The notes: generated from the letters alone by a model not told the origin. 64,000 nucleotides of DNA from Phanerodontia chrysosporium (GCA_001910725.1 MJGA01000002.1:2108001-2172000), one strand, 5' to 3'. Positions 51,201-62,989 are shown, counted from the stretch's first letter. Translations and numbers: made by a program.

Positions 51201-53278
51201 TATCTGGAGTATTGACATGAGCTTCTACATAACTACAGGCTGCTCGCCAGACGTACCTGCATTGCGAAGAATCCATTTCGGCACTTCGTCGCCTCCGCGA
51301 TAACACCATATCTCTACCTCGAATACAGATAGCGTCGATAAGCTGGTGACTTCGGTGCAGTACTTGCGGCTGAATACCGTGGACTCTTTCACCCTAACTC
51401 CCTGTGCCATCATCGCATCAGCTGCCCTAGGAAATGACATGTGAAATGCGTACCCGAGAGAGAATGCAGTCGAAGGCATCAGGCAGCAATTTAGGGCCTG
51501 AAGGCAGCTCGAAGAGGCGGTGCTTTCTCGCCAGGTGTTCTTCATCGTTCTCGTCGAACGTTCGAAGGAATTCGACACCATACATGAACTTCGAGATGCG
51601 CGCCGAGACATGGTGGTCGCAGTAGAAGCCAATGGCTCCATCCGCTACCGCCTTCGACCTGCAATGTTACGTCAATGAGCAGACCGATCCTTCGCGATTG
51701 GAGGGGCTGTCGGGACTTACGTCTGGCTATCGGGTCGACTTACCGACACCCCGAGTGGACTAAGCCGTTCTTGCAACTGACTAAATAGCCACGGGCTTGC
51801 GGCGAACCCACCCACCAACCATACGCTCTACGGAGATAGGTTAGCACGCATAACGTGATATACAGTGGCCGTTTGTTTCACCTTGACTTGTCCCGAGGAG
51901 GCCTGTATCTGCGATCGAATTGAAGCAACAGCGGCTTGTATAGACGGTTCGAACAACGCCGCTACTTCCTCTCTGTTTGCCTATCAGAAGAGACCCCCAC
52001 GATGGGCTTGAAGAAATCTCGTACCCAGTCAACCGAAGCCCACCTGCGCGAATCCCAACATTCGGGTCCTTGTCCAAAGGGCTTCCGAAAGGCACGTACT
52101 GGATTTCTTTATTGTCCCTGAAGAGTCTCTTCGTTGTTTCGTCGAATCGCTTCGCGATATGGTCCAGAGAATCCGGAGTGCCGTATTTTGAGTTTCTGAG
52201 CTTTTCAGCGAAGAACGCCCGGGCACGGCGTGACACGAATACTGAACCCGCGAAGACACCTGAAACACCGAGATTAAGTGTCGATCGCAAGAAGACGAGA
52301 GGTAGGTACAGACAGTCTGGAGGCGCGATCTCCTCAATTACAAGAGGTGAAGTGCCGCGGATAGCGTACGAGCTGATATCAAGGGTGCCTCCTCCTGCGT
52401 CCGCAACGAGGAATCCGTGGCCAGACGGATTCTTGGAAATGGCTATATGAGTGGCAGTCACGACATACTGACTAATGTGCACGTACTGAGAGGACATCAG
52501 CGGCCAGACCGTTTAGCACGCAGGCATGCAAACTAGCTTCGCCCTCCGTGACGAATCTTATCCGCGCCTTGCCTTCGTCTGTGTCCGGAATAAGCCCGCC
52601 AATTATCGCAGCTCTGCGCATCTTGGTCTGTTGTGCACCCTCCCATCCGTTTGGATGTGATAGCACGAATTGCAGGTCGTGTTCGACAGCTCGCCACAGC
52701 GCGTGACCGTTCGCATGGGTGTCGACGATGAATGATTGTGTGCATCGGAAAAGGTATGAGAGAAAATCGCCGAACACATCCACGGCAGATTTTCCCGGGG
52801 GTAGTGGCGATAGTCGCATTCCATTCATCTTCAGGGTCATCGTCTTGGGCCGGAGCCGTAGCTTGAAACTGAGCCGAGTAAGTCAAGCGTCCTAGTAAAC
52901 CGGAGTATGCATACAGCTCAATTTTACTCCACCCTTCGTCTTCAGCTTGAGCAAGCACGGATGCCCCATCCGCTTCTGCTCCAGCAGCTTTCATGTTCCC
53001 ATATTGATCATAGTACATGATTGAGGGGATTTTCGAGTTGCCAGCTACGTGTTCTTGGCCGGGAAACCTGAAATACGCCACGGGTTCAATATTCAATGTA
53101 ATTCAGAGGGAAGACACACACACCTCGTAACACCATGTATCTTTGGGACCTCACCGGGCTCCAAGATTGCATAGGATACACCACTGAAAGTGGTCCCAAT
53201 GTCTAGAGCAATCACCAGACTTCGTGTCTGGCCGCCATATGGCTTTCGGGTGCCTACTCCAGGCTTCATCGTAGGCAT
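48273..53278 (-). CDS. Hsp70-like (Hsp12A-type) ATPase with long SKAP-repeat C-terminal tail
   Basis: The first ~580 residues are an actin-fold ATPase of the fungal Hsp70-like group. Phosphate-1 motif is SLVIALDIGTTFSGVSYAIL, then IPSIMYYDQYGNMKAAGAEA, phosphate-2 LVADAGGGTLDISSY and adenosine motif VWLVGGFAASPWLF. The lineage-typical end region FSIEIHFGLTEFKARIKWVD follows. The usual family ending (GPASIVY) is present. It is reached through a 14 nt exon (50962-50975) and a 48 nt intron (50914-50961), and the frame then stays open for about 870 more residues. That tail has Ser/Arg-rich sequence, a block of 8-residue SKAP units, a domain-like stretch GWGIGGWGAQASELGSSAMN, an Ala/Glu/Pro-rich acidic region and a Lys/Gly-rich end (KGKGKKR). 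The tail frame has no ATG at its beginning, which favours one fused gene. No canonical Hsp70 peptide-binding domain is seen. Confidence 0.8.
49847..50133 (-). repeat. 24 bp coding tandem repeat (8-residue SKAP units)
   Basis: Twelve successive units of the form SKAP(T/S)xxP lie inside the Hsp70-like tail, each 24 nt, with synonymous and conservative changes such as SNAPTAAP, SKASTAAP and SKVPTAAP. Related but dispersed SKAP motifs continue to about 49545. The drift between units shows an old expansion kept in frame. Confidence 0.9.
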
Positions 53279-54256
53279 GGTATCTAACGAGTGCCAAGTT
53301 AGTGATTGCCAGCGCCTTGCGTCGAGGACGGCCAACCTTACCCCGTGGGATAGTGGGAGCGTCCTGAGGAGGTGCAGATGAATGGGTCGCGGGCAGGCGC
53401 AACGAAGGGGTATATCTTGGTCTGGGAGATGAGCGGGAAAGACCAGAGATCCGGTTGGGCGAACACGAGGCATTTGGTTTGGCCTATTCTCTTCCTCAGC
53501 CAGAGTTAGACCCCGCAGGACGCCCAAGATGGGAACAACAGCGGGCATGTGTTATGAGCGTCTGCTACACGTGAGGTGCACCGAATCGCCTTCGCATTGT
53601 CCATTGCTGTCTCCATACGCTTGGTTCTGAGCGCAGCGTTCGCAGAGCATTGTTGCAGATCACAACGCAGCGCTCTGCAAAGGTGATGCTGGTGGCAGCA
53701 TGGTTGCCGAGGAAAATCCTGGATCGCCCGTAAGATAGTACGTACGGTGGAAGTGACATTAACCCTAGGGTTAGGTTCATGCACGGCTTCATTGAAGAAA
53801 CTTACGTAGCCTGTGATAGCGCAAGCTGTGCCTAGACCACAGCTGGCTGTACAACTAGGAAACCTTAGACATCGATGACGAGTGTGAGTGAACGGCAAGA
53901 AATGATGGGAATTTGGCCTCTCACTTGAAACGAGGTGATGGGCTATGACTGTCATTCCCTACAATGACGTGCCCGTTTTCTGCGAGGCGCACAAGGTGTG
54001 GCCTTCCAACTTTGATACCACGGATGTAGTAAGACTCGAGTTAGACCGACGTACGGCACGATGCAACGTGTCCAAATGTCAACCTATAACCGAACGTCAG
54101 TAAGTCGAGTCAACCTCCTGCTGTGGACATCTCTATGCAAAGCAATGCTGAGTCGTATCTCACCTGACACCATATTCTGCGCATTACATGCGGTATACTC
54201 GACACCGTGAAGGGGCTCTGCAGGTTTGTGGGCCCAATACGATTCGAATTCGCTGA
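53279..54256. other. intergenic, no gene seen
   Basis: About 1 kb upstream of the Hsp70-like gene. Overlapping open frames on the minus strand (53506-53955) have no motif and are probably leader or spacer. Confidence 0.4.
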
Positions 54257-54860
54257 CTAAGCGCCGGTCTGCCCCTCGCGGCGCGCGAGCGCAAGGATGG
54301 CATTTTCTCGTTGATCCACGACACAAACACCGCACACACGTCTCTGTTTCAAGTAGAGCGATATGGCGACGATACTCCGTACTACTACTGCAGAATACGG
54401 CGATCGCCGTAGCGTCGTTGCTCGCGGATTATTCGGGGCGTCTCCTAGCATCCGCAGTGCATAATTCGAATCCAGCAGCCATCGCCTCTCCCATTCGATG
54501 CGCTCATCGTCCAACTCGGAATTCTGGCATGCAGATCGCGGACAATGCGCCTGGGGCTCTAGGTCCGATGTTTGATGTCTCCGGACTCCATGGCCATGAG
54601 CTAGATCCACGTGTAGTCCTTGAGGCATCGCTGTTCCATAGCCCGCCAAGGCTTCCCTTTCTCTCTCACCGCCTTTCTCCGGTGGAGATTCCTCAGGACC
54701 CGTGCTGAACTCGTGTATGTCGAGATTTCTGAATTCGACTGTTGCGCTGTCAACTGAACGTCTTGAAGTTAGATTGTCGCTGGCATCCGCCTTCATCTCG
54801 GCCTGGGTCAGTGCGTGCGACGCAGCCACGCGTTCCCGATACACCCCATTGTTGTCTACG
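54257..54860 (-). other. possible minus-strand coding exon, unidentified
   Basis: A minus-strand open frame of about 195 codons follows an acceptor-like TTCTAG at about 54865. It begins DVDNNGVYRERVAASHALTQ and includes SRRSVDSATVEFRNLDIHEF and IEWERRWLLDSNYALRMLG. Composition and third-base GC look coding, but there is no ATG at the left and no recognised domain. It could be a gene fragment or an unrecognised small gene opposite the upstream region of the next plus-strand gene. Confidence 0.25.
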
Positions 54861-55068
54861 TCCTAGAATAGGCACGGGTGATCAAGCTGCGGCACGCCAG
54901 CCTGCCCCTCTAACTGTGTCTAGTCACAGCCAGGCTTCGAGGCGTCACCCTCGCTGGACAATCATACAAGAGGGTACTCCTCCCCACAAGGTACGCCCCA
55001 ATCTGCTCATTGAGCCTCCGCCTCCTATACACCGAGGAGTAGTCTGCTCAGTCCAACACGCATTGACC

Positions 55069-57514
55069 ATGCGCCTGCAGCTTCAAATCGCCCCACCGTC
55101 TCCACCGCCTCCTCTGCAGCAGACCACCGTCGAATATTTCTCACTGCGCAGCTCCTTCGTCGAGTCCAGTAGAGCATCAAGCCCGGACTCCCTCCTCTCC
55201 CTTGACCTCACACCTACGCAGTCGCGCATATCGAAGAATCCCCATACTACGCCCAATCGATATCGCGATCCTAATCGAGCCTCAGACCTCGAGGATCCCG
55301 TGGCTAGGCTTCAGCGAGAGTGTAGCTATCTACAAATACGCCTCACTACTGCCTCCAGAGAACGAGAACGTGCCGCTCTCACTCGCAAGCGCCCTGAGAG
55401 CATTGCTACTACGTCCTCGAAAACAGCCGTCGCATCCGATCCCGGAACCCGCGCCCCGCCTTGTTCCGCACGCACGCCACCGACGGCAACGCTTGGATTT
55501 CCTGTCGAACCGGCATCGCCCTCTACTGGTTATAACACCGCCACGGAGTACTTTAGCACCACGACGACTACACGGAAGGACACCGGGGAGACGGTGACGT
55601 TCACGCGTACGCAGGTGACGCAAGTGCGTTCTGCGCCAGCAGAAGTAAGCCCTTCAGCGAAACCCAAGTATGAGCGATGGATACCCTCATCCAAGGTGCA
55701 GCAAGAAGAGCAGGCACAGCTCTTGCGGCGCTCATCACAGCGCCAGGCGCAGTCGCCGCCTCCAGGCCCGCCACCACCGAAGCGCGCGGTCCAGCATCAG
55801 CCGCAAGCGCACCAAAACCAGACCGTGTCCGCTAATCCACGCCAGCCGCAGACCTCTCGGTCGCCTGCACGCCGTAGCGACCAACAACAGTCTCGACCCC
55901 AGCAACAACAATCACAGCAGCAGCAGCACGAGCAGCGCCAGCCACGTCATCGTAGCCATCGCAAGGCGAACCACGGCAACCGCAGATCTTACGCTTCAAC
56001 GACTTCGGCATCCGCCCCCTCGCCTGTCACTTCTCCGCCTCCACTCCCTGTCCCTGCACCCGGCATGGCCGGCTACGAGTCGCCTCCATCACGTCGCGTG
56101 AAGCCTGCAGAGCTATGCAAGCAGCTCGAACGGTCGCTGAAGGAAGTCCAGGAGCTCTTGCGAGCCAGGGAGAGAGAGGTCGATGTGTTGAAGCAGCAGA
56201 GGGATCGGCTCCTAGCCGACAGGGAGAAGGAGAAGGAGAGGAGGATGGACGCAGAGCGCGCCGAGGTCGAGCGGGTGCGCGAGGTCGACGCTACGCGGAA
56301 GGAGCTAGAGGCGGTCAAGCGCGAGAGGGACCGCTTGATCGTCGAGCGAGAGCGGGATCGTCAGTTGGAACGGGAGCGAGAAAAGGAGCGCGAACGCCAA
56401 AGGCAACGGGAGCGGGAGCGTCAGACTCGTGAGCGTACTGGTTCCATTCGTCGCTCTCGGTCTCAGGCCCCGGCATCCATCTACTCGTCCATGACGGCTG
56501 AGACGGAGACGATGGCGCACGCGCGAAGCCTCGATGTCTTCCTCACCAAGACCGACTCATGGTCCGGCGCCCAAGTCATCCAGGCTGTTGAGGACCTCAA
56601 CACGGAGATCACTCACTTCGCTGCGTCCGCCACGGAATCGTGCATCTTCCTTCCCCGTAGCGCTGCTGTGAAACGACGAAGCCGCGGCCAGCCCCCACCG
56701 GGCCCACAGGCGACGATGACCCTCGAGGAAGCCATGGAGATCGTTCCATGGCTGAGCCCGTCCCTTGCACAAGTCCTCACGACCCATGAGCACTCGACAG
56801 ACCCACTCCTCGTGCAACTCGCTTTGCAGGCTAGCATCGCAACGTGCTGCGCACGTAGCCTGAGCCTATTCTGCGTTGGCTTTCCGGCGAAGCTCGACGG
56901 CCTCCTCGGGAGGGTCTATGGTCAGCTGGCTGTCTCAGGTCAGTGCAGCACGCCAACGCATGAAAAAAATTGAGCTGACTTTAATATTAGAGCCGCAACC
57001 GACGTCTTCGCGCTGGCGTGCCCTCACACATCGCTCGATCCGTAGCCTCTACCCCGGTCTCGAGGAGTATGCTATCTCCGAACTGGTCACCACTATGTTC
57101 AAATGGGCAGCAGCCGTCTTTGACGTCTCAGGCTGCAGCCCGAAGGACAAGTCTGATGCGTCCATGTCGACCCTCCGCTCGCAGCTCCGGCGGATTGCCG
57201 AGGCAGTGTACAAGCTGTCGCTCGTTACGCGGGAGGACATCCTGTCGACGAGCTTCGAGGTCATCCTCGCAGAAAACGGCGCCAGCTTCGAGAGCGCCAA
57301 CATGAGCAACGCCTTCTCCGACGGGCATGCTCCACGCGCCAGCCGCGAAGGCGAGAAGGTGCTTTGCACGACTGAGCTTGGCCTCAAGTGTGTCACGCGC
57401 CGAGGAAAGACCCACACCCCCTCAGAAAGAGACGAGGGCGAGCTTTTCGAGCGAAGAATGCTCCTTCAGCCAAAGGTTGTCCTCGAGGAAGCGGTCGACG
57501 CCATCGTCGGCTGA
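55069..57514 (+). CDS. basidiomycete coiled-coil protein with Glu/Arg-rich rod, unknown function
   Basis: Two exons (55069-56938 and 56991-57514) give about 797 residues; the family is not recognised. The start is the first ATG in a frame that is open further upstream, so an earlier exon is possible. The N terminus MRLQLQIAPPSPPPPLQQTT is Pro-rich; the middle is Ser/Pro/Gln-rich with polyGln-like runs. A charged coiled coil follows, from KPAELCKQLERSLKEVQELL through EREKERERQRQRERERQTRE. The C-terminal ~300 residues are a conserved globular or helical domain with SLDVFLTKTDSWSGAQVIQA, FPAKLDGLLGRVYGQL, GLEEYAISELVTTMFKWAAA and VYKLSLVTREDILSTSFEV. The splice phase (S|EPQP) is clean. Possible cytoskeletal or scaffold role. 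Confidence 0.68.
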
Positions 57515-58063
57515 TACGTTCAATGACACTGTTCATCCGCGATGGTCTTTATTTATCTCGCACGTAATCATCTTCATACATCTCATGTGCTCCGCATAGG
57601 ATCATAGTCATCATATCATACATCACATTACGGAATATCATGCTGCATGTCCTGCAGGATTCGAAAAAGTGTCCGCGACGTGGTTCCGTTCGTGCTGCCC
57701 AACGTACCCAAGCCACGATACTGACAGTATCAGATGCACGACCGGTTCCAGTCTCGGATCGCGTGCCATTGTGTCTTCCTGGCACGTTCAAGCACGTTCA
57801 ATGCGATGGCGTGGAGTTGACCGAAACAGCTGCGAGTGCGACACCTGCTCGAGCTTCAGTCCTCCCCATGCCCTGGTGGGTCGCTCCTTCTGGCGGTCAG
57901 GCCGGGTCTGCAACTATTGCAGACCTGACATACGACCCCTTACCTACACCGACTTAGCTGTCAGTCTGTCTCGTTTAGCTAACGCACACGCAATTGCTTG
58001 CATCCATATGACACGCAATGTTGGCATTGTATATAAGTCGAAAGTGAGAATGCGCAACAGACT
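57515..58063. other. convergent 3' ends, no gene seen
   Basis: About 550 bp between the stop of the coiled-coil gene (+) and the stop of the membrane protein gene (-). No coding motif. Confidence 0.45.
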
Positions 58064-59010
58064 TTAGAATGCTGTGGGGGTATATGCCGATACTTGCGGC
58101 GCCTGCATTTCGGTTGCAGACGATCAGTGTTTTTGTACGCACAGTCTAGGCACGACACACACCTGCATCGGATACGCTACATGCATGAGCGGAACCTGGT
58201 CGTACGGGACGTAGCTTTGATGATATCCTAGCGTGGGTATACTCCCGACGGTGCCCACACTATGTGTACGCCCATGTAGCGCAGTCTTCTCCGAGTCGTC
58301 CGCTCCGTTTCTTTTCTTGCGCCTCATCTTACGCTTACATGCCGCCCATAAACCGCCTAGGAAACTGAAAAAGCCAACGACGCTTCCAACGACTGCGCCG
58401 ATGATTTTCTTGAGACTCATCTTCGCCGCGCGGCCGACTTCCGACATATCAGGCATCGTCGGCTCCATTTGTTTCTTGCTTCCGTCACCGGCCTCAGCCG
58501 TCGGAAATGAGTAGACAGGAGCTGAAAAGTCTGGTATGGAATAAGAGTACGCCGGGACTGAAAAGTCGGGAATCGAATAAGTGTAAGAAGGATACCAAGA
58601 GTAGGTGTCAAAGGGATTTGTTGGTGGTATGGTAGGAATCGTGTATGACGGGACAGTTATCGAAGGAAGCCAGTCCGGAGTCGAATAGGAGAACGACCAA
58701 GGCAAGGGCTCGGTGGGAGTGGGGGGAAGTGTTCCCGGATGCCGATTGAAGTGGGATCATGGGTTGGAGGAGCCGGTTCACGCTTGTCACCAGCTTCTGC
58801 AGCCTTGCTCGCTGGATTCCCCCGCTCTCGCCAGCAGCGGGCTAGCAACGTCAGATTTATAGACTGCACTGTACTGCCAGCGGGGAAACGTACGACTGGT
58901 AATGGCTTCGCTTCGCCGTAGCCTTCCGACCATTGCAAGAGGATGAGGCCCAGGATGAGCCACCGGGCTGCCTTGTACCATAATGTACCTTCAGACTCGG
59001 GTCTAGGCAT
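58064..59010 (-). CDS. single-pass membrane protein with Tyr/Ser/Pro-rich stalk
   Basis: N terminus MPRPESEGTLWYKAARWLIL continues with GLILLQW, a hydrophobic signal or anchor, followed by a short ectodomain with an NLT sequon. The stalk is built from near-repeats: SFSYSTPDWLPSITVPSYTI and two YSIPDFSxPxYS units. One transmembrane helix, KIIGAVVGSVVGFFSFLGGL, precedes a strongly basic KRKMRRKKR. The C terminus reaches YPMQ and then, by a likely intron, APQVSAYTPTAF at 58064; without that intron it would stop at 58124. The stalk and helix resemble those of the larger membrane protein at 61-62.5 kb, but the Cys-rich head of that protein is missing, suggesting a shortened paralogue. The frame breaks once in the G6 run at 58721-58726; one extra base restores HFPPTPTEPLPWSFS. 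Confidence 0.65.
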
Positions 59011-59728
59011 GAAAGCGCCAGCGAGAGCAAGGGGTTGCTGCTAGCAAGGGACGAGGGAGGGCATGCTCGTCGTCTCCGCTCACACATCGCCTATAAAGCG
59101 TTGAGTTGTTGTAGTGCAGGAACACGAACCACACCTTATCAGGGAGAGAACATGGCCGTGGCAGTCCTTGACTAGCGGATCACATCCATGGGGCGTTGCC
59201 AGTCAGGCACACGCACCGGTTGGCTATCGACGCTCGAAGGCTAGACTTCGGCTGCAAAGCGGGGCTTGGCAGCCAGGATACGAAGGGGCTGATCCATCAA
59301 AGCTTGGCTCAACACCGCCTGAGCTGAGCGGAAGTTCATCGCGCGCGACCGCGATCAGCCTCGCACAGTGGGCATTCACGAATACTACTGATGCGTCCAT
59401 CCCTACATACACAAGGTCCCTATGTTTGCATCAGCATGTATATGCATCAGACAGCGCCGCACTTCGTCTTACTACATCGGCGGTCCCTAGCGGATGAGTT
59501 TTATTAGTCTCAAAGGCAGTATGAGTGACCACGTTGACGTTGAACGTTGAAGCTTTGAAGAGTCAACCTCGCGCACACAACCGCTGACATAAGCAGGAAC
59601 ACATGCGGGACCCGGTACACCCCTCACCGTCAGGATCACCGCGCAGCGGAGTAACGGTGACACTCTTTCCACGATAGCACGGAATAGCCAATAATTATCA
59701 CTGGGATGTAAGATACAACGCTAATAGC
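59011..59728. other. intergenic, no gene seen
   Basis: About 720 bp between two minus-strand genes. No coding motif. It holds the promoter of the 58-kb membrane protein and the 3' end of the next gene. Confidence 0.45.
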
Positions 59729-60415
59729 TTAGAAACAATCCTCTGAGCCTGTGGTCCAGTTAGTACCGGACGCTCTAGTATTATCTGCAAAATTACATAC
59801 CGGGCTGGACAACAATTGGCGCAGACTGCGCTTGATGCCCCTCCTTATCAGTGACGAGGAACTGAATGGTTGACCCTAATCAGACGTCTCAAGTCAGAAT
59901 TTGAAGCTTTACGAGAATGTCGGCTTTACCTTTCTCAAGAATTTCAAGCCAGCTGTAGCTGTGATTTTCGATAGGGTAGAATTCCTCGAAAGGACGTCCG
60001 TTCCAGAGAACACTGAAAAGTCGCAAAAGTGTATCAGTACAACGCTGAATAAAAGATCAACATCAGACTCACGTCTATGACGACACGGCGATGCCTCGAT
60101 GTTAGTGATTCGCTCCACTACGTCCGGAATTTTGGAGTGGATCATCTTACAAAGTTGTAGGTAGCTATTGACGCAGTCAGCACACCTCTGGTTCATTGTA
60201 TGTTTGTCCCGACTTACGTATACCACCAGTCCAGGTGACCTTGATACGTTCGCATTCCTGGACGTTTGTTCTGCTCCGTTTTGTTAGCTAGGGAAAGTTC
60301 AGGTTGAGAGGGACACGACGTACGGCGTGTCGACGACGAGAGGGCGGAATGGGAATGCGGCCGCGGAGCCCGCAACAGCCGCAACGGCGAGAAGGGTAGC
60401 GAAGGTGTTCTTCAT
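59729..60415 (-). CDS. small secreted protein of the Ser/Thr-rich Kre9/KNH-like basidiomycete family
   Basis: About 130 residues. Signal peptide MKNTFATLLAVAAVAGSAAA, then PFRPLVVDTP|TNVQECERIKVTWTGGI, the conserved start of the small wall-associated family related to Kre9/Knh N-terminal domains. Next are VLWNGRPFEEFYPIENHSYS, STIQFLVTDKEGHQAQSAPI and VVQPG. The C terminus is SEDCF, without the usual Ser-rich GPI tail, so it is probably freely secreted. At least five introns divide this short gene; the link between PTYNF and VLWNG needs two extra bases, so a tiny exon or another sequence error is likely there. TATAAAGG lies about 55 bp upstream. Confidence 0.7.
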
Positions 60416-60466
60416 GATGTTCTGAGGAATCGTGGGGTGACCTTCTGTTTGCTGAGCCTGGCGGCC

Positions 60467-60474
60467 TTTATACC
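60467..60474 (-). promoter_or_regulatory. TATA box of small secreted protein gene
   Basis: On the minus strand GGTATAAAGG occurs about 55 bp before the ATG at 60415. This is close but within the range for fungal genes with short leaders. Confidence 0.5.
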
Positions 60475-60479
60475 TTGCT

Positions 60480-61115
60480 TGGACGCCGTCAAGTACGCCT
60501 ACGCGCATGAGTTCGCCTTGCGATCGCAGCTCTTCGGCCACTGTGCCCGGTACGGAGAGCAAGCCCGTGGTTGCATATTCACGAGGAGCACACACGCTAC
60601 GGCCAACAAATCATTAATTACCCGTCTCTATGGTCCCATGTACGCGCTCACGAGGCCGCACAGGGACGCGGTTTGAAATATCCCCGTCTCTTCACAACTT
60701 TACACCGGTGAAGTCGGCGAAGAGCGTCCACGCTGCACATCCACGACTGTTAGCCATCAACATCAAGCCGCGGGGTTGCGCTCACGCAGAACACTCCCAG
60801 TTCCTGAGTGAAGAAATTCAGATGGACAGGGTATAAGAATGGGTGCTCACCCAACTCATTGGTGTTTCGGCGCATGCCGCTCAACGGCCTATTCTTCGAG
60901 GATTGTGTCGTGAAAGGGACTATTCATTGCACAGCTGTGGATCACAGATGCGGGTACAGCAGGCCGTGCGACATCAAGGAGTACCGTCCAAGCATCCGCT
61001 GGCATCGAGCATCAATCCAGAACACGGCAGGCCCCAATGCGCGCGAGAAGCCTTGCACCGCATCAGCATCACGTAAAGATCGGAGCGTACTCAGACCAGA
61101 ACTCGCCAAACTCCG
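60480..61115. other. intergenic, no gene seen
   Basis: About 640 bp between two minus-strand secretory genes. Open frames are short and without motifs. Confidence 0.45.
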
Positions 61116-62477
61116 TCAATACTCCGTGGGCACATAGCCGGTCGGGCCAGTGTGATCGGTAGGAGGCAGCACTGGCTGAGGATGGCCTACGTTGGCCGTC
61201 GGAAGATTTGAAAGTGGATTCGCGTCTGGGTACGTCGACGGATCATCGGGGTCCTGCACGAGACGCTGACTCAGTGACCTCCGCTACAAACGGACCTACA
61301 GGTCTACGCACATAAAGCCTGAGAGGCTGAGGACTCGCCTCCAGAGTCGTTGGAAAATATTCCTCAGGTCGCCCGCTCAGCGCGGCAGGCGACTGACTTT
61401 GGAGCTTCTCGGGGTCAGGTGACGGCGTGGGTCCAGGCGCTGAAGCAGTCGCAGCCCCGGTGCCACTCGCAGCGGCCTTCTTCGCCCTCCTCTTAATCCA
61501 CAACCATATACCGGTAATTGTGCTGATCAAGGCACTGATACCGCCAATGATGCCTCCAACAATCGCTCCGATATTGACCTTCCGTTTAGTATTCACGTGA
61601 AAGGAGTCAGACGAGCCGTCGCCAGTAGGTACGCTGAAGGTTGGAACGCTGACCGAGGGCACAGTGAACGAGTACGTCGGGACGGAATAGGAAGGAAATG
61701 AGTAAGTGTTAGTAGGACCTAGGTTGCCCGTGGTCTTCGCCCCTGACCCAGCCGTATTTTGCGGTACGTTAGAGGCGGAGACATCTGGTAAGTTCTTGTT
61801 TGCAGTCGCTTGCGCGCTCGCGACGTTGAAACCTCCCCCGGTTGTGATGTTGAGAAAGGCCCACTGTGGTATGGTGACGACGGAAGGGATTGTATCGGAA
61901 TATTGACCGTTAGAGACCATGTTAGCAGGGCATTGCGCAATCCACGTAGACCAGCTGATTGCGATCCGGTGAGTAAACGCTTGTATAGGCTAAGTTATAG
62001 GCTTACGAGTCATAAGTGAAGCCTTGGCATATTCCACATGCGCTCAGCAACGAATATGTGACTGAGCTGCACATACAAGTGCTCGCAGGATAGAACCCGG
62101 CGGGGCCTGGTGGGGTGTAGGCGTCGATACCAAGCCCTTGAACGAGTCCTAACACGATAGCACCTAAGTGAAACGGGTGAATATATCGCACACAGAAGCT
62201 CAAGACGTCATGTATGACAACGCACTTGACGGAGAAGCCAGACATGGCGCGATAAGATACGCAGCGACGAGACACGGCTGCTGGCCCTCATCATTATCCA
62301 TCTTGGCAATGAGATTTACATGAGCGTCCCGCCACAAAGGGATCCAAGGTGTGAATTGACACGCACCCAAGCAAAGCTGGCCTCGCACACAGCTGTCGTC
62401 TCCTGCGCTTGTGTTCCGAACCAACCAAGGTTCAGGAACGCAGCGATAGCGAGGATCCCTGCCTTTCGGACCCACAT
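61116..62477 (-). CDS. basidiomycete Cys-rich single-pass membrane protein
   Basis: Start MWVRKAGILAIAAFLNLGWF is a signal peptide, followed by TTAVCEASFAW, QQPCLVAAYLIAPCLA and CMCSSVTYSLLSACGICQ. Then comes the hallmark WSTWIAQCPANM. Eight or so Cys and the order of these blocks define a widespread Agaricomycete family of surface proteins with unknown ligand. After IPQWAFLNITTGGGFN comes a stalk rich in Ser, Tyr and Pro (YSFPSYSVPTYSFTVPSVSV). The transmembrane helix is NIGAIVGGIIGGISALISTI. The cytoplasmic tail ends with PLRLY, an intron, and DPDDPSTYPDANPLSNLPTA to GYVPTEY, the usual family ending. Five or so introns. Possibly a receptor-like or adhesion protein. Confidence 0.8.
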
Positions 62478-62982
62478 TCTTCGCACTAGACTGTCAGGCC
62501 TGTTGACAGGGGGAATGTGGCCGGTTGGAAGAGACCTTCCGGGGGCGACGACGTGGCTGAAGAGCCCACAGGGCGAGGCGAGGGAGACGCACTGCTGTCG
62601 GGCCTTGAACGATATCATGCATCAAAGGTGTTTGACACAAGATATGGATGAAATGGGCTTGAGTCTCTGTCATATCAGTGGGTGTGGGAAGACATGCCCA
62701 AACCCGGAGATCCCAGAAGGTGTGGGAATGTGCATCCATATTGGGAAAGAGTAGGAAAGAAGAGAGAAAGGGGCATGCTTAGGCTTGGAAAGCCTAGGAA
62801 GAGGTAAGAAGCAGCTGGAACATTGTGGAAAAGCGAAGAATACTGGGGAATCTGCTGGAATATTCTGGCAGAAGGGCCCAGACTTGGACCCAGCACTCAG
62901 GATTTAGGGACTTTTGGAAGAGAACATTGCAGAAGGACATGGAACTTTATAGAATACTCTAGAATACTCCTAGTTTAAGGGG

Positions 62983-62989
62983 TATATAA
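62983..62989 (+). promoter_or_regulatory. TATA box in putative LTR
   Basis: ggTATATAAacccc precedes a T/C-rich transcribed-type region, as expected at the U3/R border of an LTR. Confidence 0.5.
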
